Shown one piece after another: positions 42,336-51,017 of a DNA stretch of 64,000 nt. Origin of the DNA: SKPS01 sp964469215 (GTDB taxonomy: Bacteria; Bacteroidota; Bacteroidia; Bacteroidales; SKPS01). The number at the start of each line of letters is the position of its first letter. The stretch's first letter is position 1. Below the pieces are notes generated by a model. That model was not told the origin of the DNA. It was given only the letters and a program-made list of their open reading frames with translations, and did not search any database. A program made the translations under genes and the position numbers. The stretch is from NCBI GenBank assembly GCA_964469215.1, contig CAYXYB010000012.1:28901-92900 (forward strand). The letters are read 5' to 3'.

Positions 42336-43055
42336 TTATACAATATGCTGATTATTAATATTAAAAGCTACGCAGGAATAAATTCCTGCTGTTTCTGTTC
42401 TGAGAATTCCCACACCCAGGCTGACAGGCATAAATCCGTTTTCAGTTGCAGATTTTAGCTCCTCTCGTGTGAAATCACCTTCAGGCCCTATCAGGATCAG
42501 GGTGTTTTTTCCGGGCAACAGAGCGTCCGTCAGTAGTGGGGCAGGCTTTTCTTCACACCAGGCGATGAAACGCTGTTCTTCTCTATTTTCTGAGGAAATC
42601 AGCTCTGGTAATGTAACAGGGTGATTGAGTGCTGGTAACATGGTACGCCCCGACTGCTTTAATGCCGATACTAAAAGTTTCTGATATCTCTCTTTTTTAA
42701 AAAATTGTTTTTCTGTTCTTTCACATATCAAAGGAGTAATCTTTTCAATACCAATCTCGGTAGCTTTTTCAAGAAACCATTCGAACCGGGAGGTGTTTTT
42801 AATAAGTGAGACTGCAAGGTGCAAAGAAAAAGACCTATGGTCATGTCCCTGCTCAACCTGTTCAATATTGAGTGCACATCCGGAGAGGTTATTATCGAGT
42901 AATTTGCAGATATACATGTTTCCTGCACCATCAGTTACCGAGATCCTGTCACCTGCCTGTTTTCGCAGCACTTTCAGACAATGCCTTGATTCTTCACTGC
43001 TAAGGAAAAATCTGTCATTCTCAGGAATTACATCGGAATAAAAGAGGTTTTTCAT
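42336..43055 (-). CDS. rsmE: 16S rRNA (uracil-1498-N3)-methyltransferase
   Basis: 239 residues, the normal length. N-terminal PUA-like part (FFLSSEESRHCLKVLR, RISVTDGAGNMY), then the SPOUT methyltransferase: ATEIGIEKITPLICERTE near residue 90, LILIGPEGDFTREEL near 186 (SAM knot) and the C-terminal SLGVGILRTETA. It methylates U1498 of 16S rRNA. Its ATG overlaps the stop of the amine oxidase gene upstream by 4 bp, so the two are translationally coupled. Confidence 0.93.
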   Translation of the reverse strand: MKNLFYSDVIPENDRFFLSSEESRHCLKVLRKQAGDRISVTDGAGNMYICKLLDNNLSGCALNIEQVEQGHDHRSFSLHLAVSLIKNTSRFEWFLEKATEIGIEKITPLICERTEKQFFKKERYQKLLVSALKQSGRTMLPALNHPVTLPELISSENREEQRFIAWCEEKPAPLLTDALLPGKNTLILIGPEGDFTREELKSATENGFMPVSLGVGILRTETAGIYSCVAFNINNQHIV

Positions 43056-44704
43056 GACTGAAATTTTTCGGCTATCTTATTTGCTGCTCTTAATCCTGAA
43101 TGTAAAGCTCCTTCGATCCATCCTCCTGCAAAGGAGACACCATCGCCGGCAAACCAGATGTTGTTGGATTCTTTTGTAAGAGCATCAAGATATTTGTGCT
43201 GGCCAGGATAAAATTGTTTGAAAGCACCACGGTAACCGGGCATCTCCTCCCAGCTAAATCCATAGGCACTCACCACATGCGGTCTGATGGAGTCTTTCCC
43301 GTAGATCTCTTCAAGCAGATCTATCGACTTTTCGGCCCGCTCCTCAATTGTTGATGCAAGCCATTTCCTGCTGTCATCCTCCCAGGTATAGCTTGCACAG
43401 ATCAACCCGGAATCTGTATCTTCAAAATCGAAGAAATAGGTTCCTCTAACCGGAAGATCACTGATGGTAGTGGTAATTTCTGATCCCTGCTCTTTCCAGA
43501 ATGCCGTTTCTGTCTCAAGAAAGATTTTCCCAGATGACATCAGGTGTGTGTTGTTCAGTGCCTGCCACTGATCGTATGACAGGAGATCCCTGCGAATATC
43601 CATCTCCATAACGATTGCCCGTGATTGTGCAGTGATGATGATTGCATCAGCTATGAAACAGCTACCCTTCTTGGTTTTAAGGATGAGATTCCCTGTTGCA
43701 TCATCCCGGTCAATTTTTGTAACAGGAGTTTTGGTCATAACCAGTCCGAGGTCTTTTAATGATAATAGCTCCCCCTCTTCTGTTTCAACCTTATTCTCAT
43801 AAAAGCCATGTGCAAGCCTGTCGTTACCACCCACTATCTCCATCTGGTCATCATCCCAGCGGCACATATTTATCCTTAGTATTTCCAGGAAGCTGACCGG
43901 GAAAAGGGGGCCGTACCCTCCTACACCGAACCCAACCACGGCAAAAAGTTCTATCTCCTCAGAAGTCCAGTCCTGTTCAATAAGGAAATCCCTGAAGCTT
44001 TTATCGGAATAGCGGTCTGAAAGAGCTTTCCATTCAGCAGTTCTTTTTTTAGGATCATTCCACACCTTTTCCAGCTTCTCAGCAAAAGGGTGAATGGTTT
44101 TTTCCCACTTCGAATAAAGCTGGCCTACCCATGGTACCTGATTTTCCGGACTGCCGAATTCCTTCTTCCCGTTTACATAATAGCATGTTACTACATTATT
44201 GGGATTTGGAAATTTTCTGGTTTTGATGTTGAACTTACCGAGATAATGCATCAGTGTTTTATGGACAGGAGGCACCCTCATGCTGCCCATCTCTGCATAC
44301 ACCAGTGGGTCTTCAAACTCCCTGAAGGTAAAGAGTCGTCCGCCGATCCTTTCCGAGGCTTCAAAGATCACAGGATAATGGCCGGCTCTGAGCAGCTCCA
44401 TTCCGGCAACCAGCCCTGAAGCTCCGGCACCGATTATGGCAACTACTGCCGGTTTACCTGCTGCAGCCTGAAGCCCCGATTCTGCAAGAGAGATATAATC
44501 AAACGGATCATCCGGCATCATTGGCGGATCAAGTTTTACCGGGTCAATATATGGGTCGGTGGTTGAGGAAATTCGTTCATAAACTTCAAATTCTTGTCCT
44601 TCAACCTTTGCGGATAACTTTACCCCTTCAACACATCTAGATTCAAGCTCGAGCTGCATGTTGCCGGGCCTCTTCTGACGGTATTTTAAAATGTTGGTTA
44701 GCAT
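43052..44704 (-). CDS. FAD-dependent amine oxidase
   Basis: 550 residues. Dinucleotide-binding motif IGAGASGLVAGMELLRAGH near residue 91 with the FAD-loop EASERIGGRLFTF; C-terminal FAD contact IWFAGDGVSFAGGWIEGAL near 518, typical of flavin amine oxidases. About 85 residues precede the Rossmann motif. It oxidises amines (amino acid, polyamine or similar); the substrate is not readable. No signal peptide. It lies 11 bp after a small membrane-protein gene of the cytochrome bd operon and overlaps rsmE, so it may be read from the cyd promoter. Confidence 0.85.
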   Translation of the reverse strand: MLTNILKYRQKRPGNMQLELESRCVEGVKLSAKVEGQEFEVYERISSTTDPYIDPVKLDPPMMPDDPFDYISLAESGLQAAAGKPAVVAIIGAGASGLVAGMELLRAGHYPVIFEASERIGGRLFTFREFEDPLVYAEMGSMRVPPVHKTLMHYLGKFNIKTRKFPNPNNVVTCYYVNGKKEFGSPENQVPWVGQLYSKWEKTIHPFAEKLEKVWNDPKKRTAEWKALSDRYSDKSFRDFLIEQDWTSEEIELFAVVGFGVGGYGPLFPVSFLEILRINMCRWDDDQMEIVGGNDRLAHGFYENKVETEEGELLSLKDLGLVMTKTPVTKIDRDDATGNLILKTKKGSCFIADAIIITAQSRAIVMEMDIRRDLLSYDQWQALNNTHLMSSGKIFLETETAFWKEQGSEITTTISDLPVRGTYFFDFEDTDSGLICASYTWEDDSRKWLASTIEERAEKSIDLLEEIYGKDSIRPHVVSAYGFSWEEMPGYRGAFKQFYPGQHKYLDALTKESNNIWFAGDGVSFAGGWIEGALHSGLRAANKIAEKFQS

Positions 44705-44715
44705 ATCGGATAATG

Positions 44716-44847
44716 TCAGAGTGTTTCGAGATCCTGCTTTTTCCTTTTAGCCTCATATCTTTTTATTACCCAGAAACTGACCCTGAAAGTCACCCAGATG
44801 ATAACCGGCCAGGATACCAGCCATAATATTTCATGCAAATATTTCAT
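44716..44847 (-). CDS. 43-residue single-span membrane protein downstream of cydB
   Basis: ATG 44847 to TGA 44716. Sequence begins MKYLHEILWLVSW, continues through one Trp-rich hydrophobic span (PVIIWVTFRVSFWVI) and ends in a strongly charged tail (KRYEAKRKKQD). Length, single span and position after cydB are those of the small subunits (CydX/CydH type) of bd oxidases; homology is not claimed. The gap to cydB is 75 bp and to the amine oxidase gene 11 bp. No Shine-Dalgarno sequence, as is common in this phylum. Confidence 0.6.
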   Translation of the reverse strand: MKYLHEILWLVSWPVIIWVTFRVSFWVIKRYEAKRKKQDLETL

Positions 44848-44922
44848 ATTCAATCTTATTGATTATTATTTCATTTTTTCATTTTAAAATCACATCAGAA
44901 TAATTAACTCATCACTCATCAC

Positions 44923-46065
44923 TCAGTAGACGTGAGTATCCTTCCCCATCTCCTCCTCAGTGATCTTCTTCCTTGTCATTGATCTCCACACAATCACAAT
45001 GTATGCAATGACGAAGGGTATAAGGAGCGAAACCCAGCTCATTGCTGTAAGGGTTGTGTGACTTGATGAACTGTTTGTAATATTCAATGAACTCTGGGGG
45101 TCGAAAGCTGATGGGTAATAGCAGGTGTTGTTAAAGCCAGCCAGGATGAACAGGGCAAAAACAGTAAGTACTGTACCTGCGCCCACGGAAGCAAAGGCAA
45201 GCTTGTGCGCCCTGAATATTCCAAGGTAGATTCCAAGGAGAACAAACACTACCCCCAGGAGCAGAATTACAGTATTCACAGGCATCTGAAGGATGTTGTT
45301 CAGATATTTATGTGCCTCAATGTTAATGGCTCCTGTTTCGGGATTGTAAGCATATCCGTCTTTGAACATCAGATGGATAATGAAGTAGAGGAAAAATACC
45401 AGGAATGGGATGGCATTGCGGATAATGATCCCGGGCACCATGGCTTCAACTCTTTCTGATTGAATACTTTTACGGATGAACAGAACCCCTGTGATCCTCG
45501 CAAGAAAGAATACCGAAAGACCGAGTGCCACATTATGAAAGTTAAGTACCGCCTCGAGTCCGTGTGCGGAATTGGCCCAGTATGAGCTTTTTATTCCGTG
45601 GTGACCGAATTCAACAACGAAATTGGCTCCGTTGAAGAATGTGCCTACGGCTGTACCAATGAGTATGGTTCCCATCAAACCGTTTGTAAACAAAAGCCCT
45701 TCGTAAAATCCAGGCCCGTAAATATTTGAGGGTTTTGATCTGTATTCATAGGATACTGCCTGAACAATAAAAGCGATAAGTATCAGCATCCAGACCCAGT
45801 ATGCTCCGCCGAAACTTGTTGAATAGAAGAGGGGGAATGATGCGAAGAACGCTCCCCCGAAGGTAACCAGGGTTGTAAAGGTGAGTTCCCATTTCCGCCC
45901 AAGGGCATTAATGAGTAGTTTTCTGTCGGTAGGATTTTTTCCGAGTTTATAAATCAGGGTTTGTCCTCCCTGGATAAACATCAGGAAAACAAGGGCAGCC
46001 GCCAGGATGGAAATTATTACCCACCAGTATTGCTGCAACGCTAAGTGTGATAAATTTGAAAACAT
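44923..46065 (-). CDS. cydB: Cytochrome bd quinol oxidase subunit II
   Basis: 380 residues, about nine membrane segments. Family features: WWVIISILAAALVFLMFIQG at the N-terminus, and GPGFYEGLLFTNGLMGTILI near residue 137. With CydA it forms the quinol oxidase that reduces O2 to water at low oxygen. The start is 2 bp past the cydA stop, preceded by a good Shine-Dalgarno AAGGAGGG, which is rare among the genes of this window and may set subunit stoichiometry. Confidence 0.95.
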   Translation of the reverse strand: MFSNLSHLALQQYWWVIISILAAALVFLMFIQGGQTLIYKLGKNPTDRKLLINALGRKWELTFTTLVTFGGAFFASFPLFYSTSFGGAYWVWMLILIAFIVQAVSYEYRSKPSNIYGPGFYEGLLFTNGLMGTILIGTAVGTFFNGANFVVEFGHHGIKSSYWANSAHGLEAVLNFHNVALGLSVFFLARITGVLFIRKSIQSERVEAMVPGIIIRNAIPFLVFFLYFIIHLMFKDGYAYNPETGAINIEAHKYLNNILQMPVNTVILLLGVVFVLLGIYLGIFRAHKLAFASVGAGTVLTVFALFILAGFNNTCYYPSAFDPQSSLNITNSSSSHTTLTAMSWVSLLIPFVIAYIVIVWRSMTRKKITEEEMGKDTHVY

Positions 46066-46066
46066 A

Positions 46067-47617
46067 TTAATTCCCTCCTTCTTCTTTAGGTCCGATTTTA
46101 ACTTGTTTGATCATGATAGATATCTCTGCAATCAGCAAAGCAGTGAATATCAACACGAAAAGCCAGAATGTGGTTTGTACTGCGGCAGTGTTTATCCGGG
46201 TAACACCGATCATTGTTGGCATAAGATCCTGAATAACCCAGGGTTGCCTGCCCACCTCTGCCACTATCCATCCCGACATCGATGCCAGGTAGGCAAGAGG
46301 AATTGCAAGGAATGCCAGTCTGAGCAGCAGCTTTTGTTTTCCGATACGATCCTTCAGTACGAGATAAAGCACAATAGCAAACAGGAAAAAGAAAATGAAT
46401 CCAAGCCCGACCATGATCCTGAAGCTGTAGAATGTAAGAGGGATTGGAGGAATTAGCCTGTGTTCATTATTCTCGAAATAGCCGTACCCGAAATACTGGT
46501 AGTGCTCTTCCAACAATGCTTTTGCGACAGCAGCGGCACTGTCGTCGTTGTTTTTGTATGCCTCCTTGAATTCTGCAAGTGCCTGTATTGCAATCTTCCC
46601 CGATTCGATCTTTTCAGCAACAGGAGGTATACCCTGGTCTGGATTGCCTTCTATCAGGTCTTTTATTCCCGGTACAAAAGCATTAAAATCCTGATAAGCA
46701 AGATACGACAAAAGATTTGGTATTTCGATTTTACCTTTAACCTTTTTGGTCTTAACATTTGATGAATCATCTTTATTGTCAACCAGATAACCAATGGCTA
46801 CAAGTCCTGCCCCTTCACTCCCTTCATTCAGCGATTCCATTGCAGCAAACTTCATCGGTTGTTTTTGTGCGACGAGCCGTGCAGAGCCATCCCCGGTGAG
46901 GATTGTGAGTATTATGCCCATCATACCAAATATTGAAGCGATAATCATACTTTTTTTGGCCAGCATCTGATGCCTGCTGCGTAACAGGAACCATGCACTT
47001 ATACCGATTACAAATACTGCGCTCAATGTATAGGCACTTGTTATGGTGTGCAGAAATTTGTTTATTGCCATCGGGGAGAGAAATACCTCCCAGAAATTCA
47101 CCATCTCGTTGCGTGCGGTCACTGGGTTGAACTTCATACCTGCAGGATACTGCATCCATGCATTGGCAACCAGTATCCACAGAGCGCTCAGGTTTGCCCC
47201 GAAGGCAACAAGCCATGTGGACAGCAGGTGGAATTTTTTACTTACACGGTTCCATCCGAAGAACATAACCGCAATAAATGTGGTTTCCATAAAGAAGGCC
47301 ATAATACCTTCAATAGCCAGTGGAGCACCAAAAATATCGCCTACGAACCATGAGTAGTTCGACCAGTTGGTGCCAAACTCAAACTCAAGGATAATTCCTG
47401 TGGCAACCCCAATGGCGAAGTTAATGCCAAAGAGTTTCATCCAGAACATTGTGATCTTTTTCCATTCGGGATTACCTGTTCGCACATAGATCGTCTCCAT
47501 GATAGCCATAATAAAGGTAATCCCAAGTGTAAGCGGCACAAAGAGCCAGTGGTACATGGCCGTAAGGGCAAACTGCCCACGTGACCAGTCAATTAAGGAA
47601 TAGTCGAATTCAAACAT
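46067..47617 (-). CDS. cydA: Cytochrome bd quinol oxidase subunit I
   Basis: 516 residues. N-terminal haem-ligand region QFALTAMYHWLFVPLTLG (the His is the b595 ligand in the family), then FGINFAIGVATGI, the Q-loop part KQPMKFAAMES near residue 260, and the signature VAEVGRQPWVIQDLMPT near 452. It holds haems b558, b595 and d and oxidises quinol. It lies between a DUF4492 gene (3 bp upstream) and cydB. The lengthened insert around residues 285-360 is typical of Bacteroidota CydA. Confidence 0.95.
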   Translation of the reverse strand: MFEFDYSLIDWSRGQFALTAMYHWLFVPLTLGITFIMAIMETIYVRTGNPEWKKITMFWMKLFGINFAIGVATGIILEFEFGTNWSNYSWFVGDIFGAPLAIEGIMAFFMETTFIAVMFFGWNRVSKKFHLLSTWLVAFGANLSALWILVANAWMQYPAGMKFNPVTARNEMVNFWEVFLSPMAINKFLHTITSAYTLSAVFVIGISAWFLLRSRHQMLAKKSMIIASIFGMMGIILTILTGDGSARLVAQKQPMKFAAMESLNEGSEGAGLVAIGYLVDNKDDSSNVKTKKVKGKIEIPNLLSYLAYQDFNAFVPGIKDLIEGNPDQGIPPVAEKIESGKIAIQALAEFKEAYKNNDDSAAAVAKALLEEHYQYFGYGYFENNEHRLIPPIPLTFYSFRIMVGLGFIFFFLFAIVLYLVLKDRIGKQKLLLRLAFLAIPLAYLASMSGWIVAEVGRQPWVIQDLMPTMIGVTRINTAAVQTTFWLFVLIFTALLIAEISIMIKQVKIGPKEEGGN

Positions 47618-47620
47618 AGA

Positions 47621-47848
47621 TTATGGTTTTGGGTTGGTTAGTTCATCTATAACATACTCACTTCTTTCTTCATTTGTATTGAAATTGGTTCTGAGAAAAT
47701 TCGGGAAAAAGAATATCCTCAGAATCACAAACATCACGAAAAGCTTTACGATGATAATGATCCAGAGTGAACGACCCCATGTCATCAACCTGAATCCATC
47801 AGCGTAAAAACGGTAAATCCCTGAAAAAATATTCTTACGGTTCTCCAT
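47621..47848 (-). CDS. DUF4492 small membrane protein of the cyd operon
   Basis: 75 residues with one membrane span (LWIIIIVKLFVMFVILRIFF). The N-terminus IYRFYADGFRLMTWGRSLW is the DUF4492 signature. This family is found directly before cydA in Bacteroidota and is presumed to help assembly or stability of the bd oxidase; no mechanism is known. The gap to cydA is 3 bp. Confidence 0.88.
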   Translation of the reverse strand: MENRKNIFSGIYRFYADGFRLMTWGRSLWIIIIVKLFVMFVILRIFFFPNFLRTNFNTNEERSEYVIDELTNPKP

Positions 47849-47874
47849 TGGGCTAAATCAAATCAATTGATAAT

Positions 47875-48219
47875 TCAGGGCAGGTGCTTTTCATCAAATA
47901 ATCCTTTGAATGTGTAACCTTTTGCATTTACAGCTTCTTCTATCAATTCAGATGTGACTTTTGTAGTGTCATAAGTAACAATCGCATATTTTTCATTAAA
48001 TGACGATGTTACCTCATAAACTCCCTCAATTTCACCAACAGCAAAATTTACCGTGTTTTCACAACCAATGCAGGTCATCCCTTCAACAGCATATTTAACC
48101 GTGACCAGCTTTGTTGAATCCACAGGTTCCTTAAATGCATCTTTATCCTGTTTTCCAACCTCACTGCATGATGTGATGATAACTAATAAAACCACCAGAA
48201 TACAGTTTATTTTAATCAT
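47875..48219 (-). CDS. Lipoprotein with heavy-metal-associated (HMA) domain
   Basis: 114 residues from ATG 48219, which begins the lipoprotein signal with lipobox IITSC near residue 17; an upstream in-frame ATG is rejected. The mature part has a single HMA fold with GMTCIGCENTV near residue 49, the two cysteines that bind Cu(I), Hg(II) or Zn(II). Membrane-anchored in the periplasm, it could act as a metal chaperone or scavenger. It lies 26 bp before the DUF4492-cydAB genes in the same direction, so it may be the first gene of that operon. Confidence 0.83.
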   Translation of the reverse strand: MIKINCILVVLLVIITSCSEVGKQDKDAFKEPVDSTKLVTVKYAVEGMTCIGCENTVNFAVGEIEGVYEVTSSFNEKYAIVTYDTTKVTSELIEEAVNAKGYTFKGLFDEKHLP

Positions 48220-48453
48220 AATATGTGATATATTAAAATAACAATCTATGAACAGGTAAAAGTAAATCACAAATCTGAAATAAAAAAGCGCTTACAAAAA
48301 TTTATAAAGACTATAAATTTATATTTAGGTGGAATGTGTTGAAACCACCCTGTCGAAATCTTCGATGAATTAATCAGCCCGGTGTTTTTTGTGAATATAA
48401 TTCAGATATTTGCATCCTTAAAACAAAGTCTTAGGAACACAAAAGAATTCATT

Positions 48454-49635
48454 ATGAGAAAGCTAAGTTTGATTTTTCTGATCATTTTACCTGTGGTGAC
48501 ACATTCCCAGGATGGGATTAAATTTTTTGAAGGTACATGGGCAGAAATCCTGGCTATGGCAAAAACGGAAAACCGTCTGATATTTATGGATGCGTATGCT
48601 ACCTGGTGTGGCCCCTGTAAACGAATGGCAGCAGATGTTTTTCCTCAAAAGGTTGTTGGTGACATGTACAACCAACATTTTATACCTGTTAAAATCGACA
48701 TGGAGAAAGGGGAGGGTACATCACTTGCGAAGCTCTATAATGTACGTGCATATCCAACTCTTCTGTATATCAACTGGAAAGGAGAATTAGTGCACAAGGC
48801 TGTTGGAGGAAGAAATGCTGAAGATTTCATCGAACTGGGCAAGGAGGCTTTGGATGATACGAGGAATTTCCGTTCAATTGAGCTGGCTTACCTTAGAAAC
48901 CGAGATGATGTGAACAGCCTGATCGCTTATGCCAATGCACTGAAACAGACATACGACAGAAGTTATTCTGTGGTAATTTCGGAGTTTCTGAAGGATAAAC
49001 CCTCAACTCTTTTACTCTCTGAAACCGGATGGAAAATAATTACCGGATTTGCTGATGATCCTCAATCTTTAGAATTCCTTTACCTTATTAAAAACAGAAA
49101 TGACTTTTACCAGATGTTTGGTAAAGAAGAGGTTGACAAAAAAATTGGTGAAGTTGTTGAATTGATGATAGCACAGGCAGTGAGGAAGAATGATGAAGGT
49201 GGACTGGATAATCTGAGAAGAGGTATCCGGGAGATAAATCCGGAGAATGTTGAGTATTATCTTGCACTGGCTGAGGTACAGTATTACCGCCGTAACTCGA
49301 AGTGGGAAGCATACGCACCAGCTGTAAAGATTGTTCTTGAAAAGGGTCCTGTTGTAGACGCGAAAAAACTTAACACTTACGCCTGGGATTTTTACCTTAA
49401 TGTTGATGATCAGAATCATCTGAAATGGATGACCTCGCAGGTAGCTTCAATGCTTAAGAATGATGATGAATATGCAATTCACGACACTTATGCAGCATTG
49501 CTTTTCAAGACCAGGAATTACAAACAGGCATTGAAGGAGGCCAGGGCTGCTGTTGAACTTGCAAAGAAAGAGGAAGCCATCTACGAAGACACCCTGGAGC
49601 TGATTGAGACGATTAAGAAGGCAATGAAAAAGTAG
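48454..49635 (+). CDS. Secreted thioredoxin-domain protein with helical repeat C-terminus
   Basis: 393 residues from ATG 48454; the frame is open from 48382 but the signal peptide (MRKLSLIFLIILPVVTHSQ) starts here. Residues ~25-135 are a thioredoxin fold with ATWCGPCKRMAADVF near residue 47 and the cis-Pro strand YPTLLYINWKGE near 107. The remaining ~260 residues are helical (KIGEVVELMIAQAV, then HDTYAALLFKTRNYKQALKE) and TPR-like. Expected in the periplasm as a disulfide-exchange protein. Divergent from the HMA lipoprotein. Confidence 0.85.
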   Translation: MRKLSLIFLIILPVVTHSQDGIKFFEGTWAEILAMAKTENRLIFMDAYATWCGPCKRMAADVFPQKVVGDMYNQHFIPVKIDMEKGEGTSLAKLYNVRAYPTLLYINWKGELVHKAVGGRNAEDFIELGKEALDDTRNFRSIELAYLRNRDDVNSLIAYANALKQTYDRSYSVVISEFLKDKPSTLLLSETGWKIITGFADDPQSLEFLYLIKNRNDFYQMFGKEEVDKKIGEVVELMIAQAVRKNDEGGLDNLRRGIREINPENVEYYLALAEVQYYRRNSKWEAYAPAVKIVLEKGPVVDAKKLNTYAWDFYLNVDDQNHLKWMTSQVASMLKNDDEYAIHDTYAALLFKTRNYKQALKEARAAVELAKKEEAIYEDTLELIETIKKAMKK

Positions 49636-49653
49636 GACCGGTTGATGACATTA

Positions 49654-50793
49654 TCATTCCATCAGAGCTACAAACTCTGAAATGTCTTGTGGAGAAAGTT
49701 CATGATGTAACCCCGTTACTTTGTTTTTATTCATCTGATTGATGATGTCCTTGTGGTTCTTCTTGCCAATTCCTGCCTCTGAGAGCTTAACCGGGCATTG
49801 CAACAGGCGGAAAAAATATTCAAGTTTATATATTCCATCTTCCAGGTCATCGGTATAGAAAAGTTTATACAGAAGTTCTCTTATTCTGCCTGGGATACGG
49901 TTTTTCATAAGGTTAAGCCATGCAGGATATGCTATTGTAAGAGAAGCCCCATGCGGAATATCGTATAATAGCGATAATACATGCCCGGCAGCATGAACGC
50001 CCCAGTCGCCATATTTTCTTCCATGCATACAGGTACCATTCAATGCAAGGGTGGATGCATACATTACCCTGGCACGAAGGACATAGTTTTTCAGGTCTTT
50101 CATCAGCAGAGGACCTACCTCCATAGCCTCCTCCAGAATTCCGAGCACCACCCTGTCTGCCAGGGGGCTTTCTCCCTTACCGAACCACGCCTCCATTGAA
50201 TGTGCCATCAGGTCAGCCACCCCATAACCGGTTAATTTTGCAGGAACGGAAATGGTGAATGAAGGATCAAGGAAAGATCGAACAGGGAAAGAATAAGGTG
50301 AGGAAAAGGAAGCTTTGATGCCAAGGGTATTGTTTTGAACCACTGCAAATGGGTTCATCTCTGTTCCTGTGGCTGCCAGAGTAAGCACGGTGATAACAGG
50401 CAGTGCTGTTGCTGGTTTTGCTTTCCTTGACATCAGATCCCACGCAGGGCCATCGTGCTTAATAGCAGTAGCAATAACCTTTGCCGAATCGATTACGCTG
50501 CCACCGCCAACTGCCAGGATCACATCTGCTCCATGACTGCGGGCAAGTTCAACAGCCCCATCCACATCTTCAATAACAGGATTGGACTTTATTCCGTGAT
50601 ATTCCCTCACATTACATCCTGCCAGTGACAATTGCTCCATCACAATGTCGTAAATACCGTTCTTATGAATGGAGCCCTTGCCATATAATAAAAGCACTTT
50701 ATGCCCATACTCCGCAACAGATTCCCCCAGCTTATCCAGAACACCATGCCCGAAATGGACTTTTACAGGATTATAGATTGTGAAATTCTCCAT
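49654..50793 (-). CDS. Iron-containing alcohol dehydrogenase (butanol dehydrogenase type)
   Basis: 379 residues. NAD(P)-binding GGGSVIDSAKVIA near residue 94, metal region GVADLMAHSMEAWF near 195, and the His motif GVHAAGHVLSLLYDIPHGASL near 262. It belongs to the YqhD/Bdh branch, which reduces aldehydes or oxidises primary alcohols with NAD(P)H. Monocistronic, convergent with the thioredoxin gene. Confidence 0.88.
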   Translation of the reverse strand: MENFTIYNPVKVHFGHGVLDKLGESVAEYGHKVLLLYGKGSIHKNGIYDIVMEQLSLAGCNVREYHGIKSNPVIEDVDGAVELARSHGADVILAVGGGSVIDSAKVIATAIKHDGPAWDLMSRKAKPATALPVITVLTLAATGTEMNPFAVVQNNTLGIKASFSSPYSFPVRSFLDPSFTISVPAKLTGYGVADLMAHSMEAWFGKGESPLADRVVLGILEEAMEVGPLLMKDLKNYVLRARVMYASTLALNGTCMHGRKYGDWGVHAAGHVLSLLYDIPHGASLTIAYPAWLNLMKNRIPGRIRELLYKLFYTDDLEDGIYKLEYFFRLLQCPVKLSEAGIGKKNHKDIINQMNKNKVTGLHHELSPQDISEFVALME

Positions 50794-50878
50794 AGATATT
50801 CCTATTTATTCTGGTAAAATAATAATTTTTAACTTAAAATTCTTAACCCTGATCATCGTATTCAGAATGTGTGATTTA

Positions 50879-50960
50879 CCACTGAGACACTTAGAACACT
50901 AAGAATCACTTAGATATGAAATACTTAACGGTTCATACGTGTTTCCAGTGTCTTAAGTGG
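50879..50960. repeat. Imperfect inverted repeat in the gap after hcp
   Basis: CCACTGAGACACT (50879-50891) pairs imperfectly with AGTGTCTTAAGTGG (50947-50960). Several ACACTTAGAACACTAAG-like sub-repeats lie in between. It may serve as a transcript end for the hcp operon. Confidence 0.5.
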
Positions 50961-51017
50961 TTTTAAAATATCATCTGACTGAGCCTTCAGACCAGGGAAT
51001 GAGTTAACAGTTAAAAA

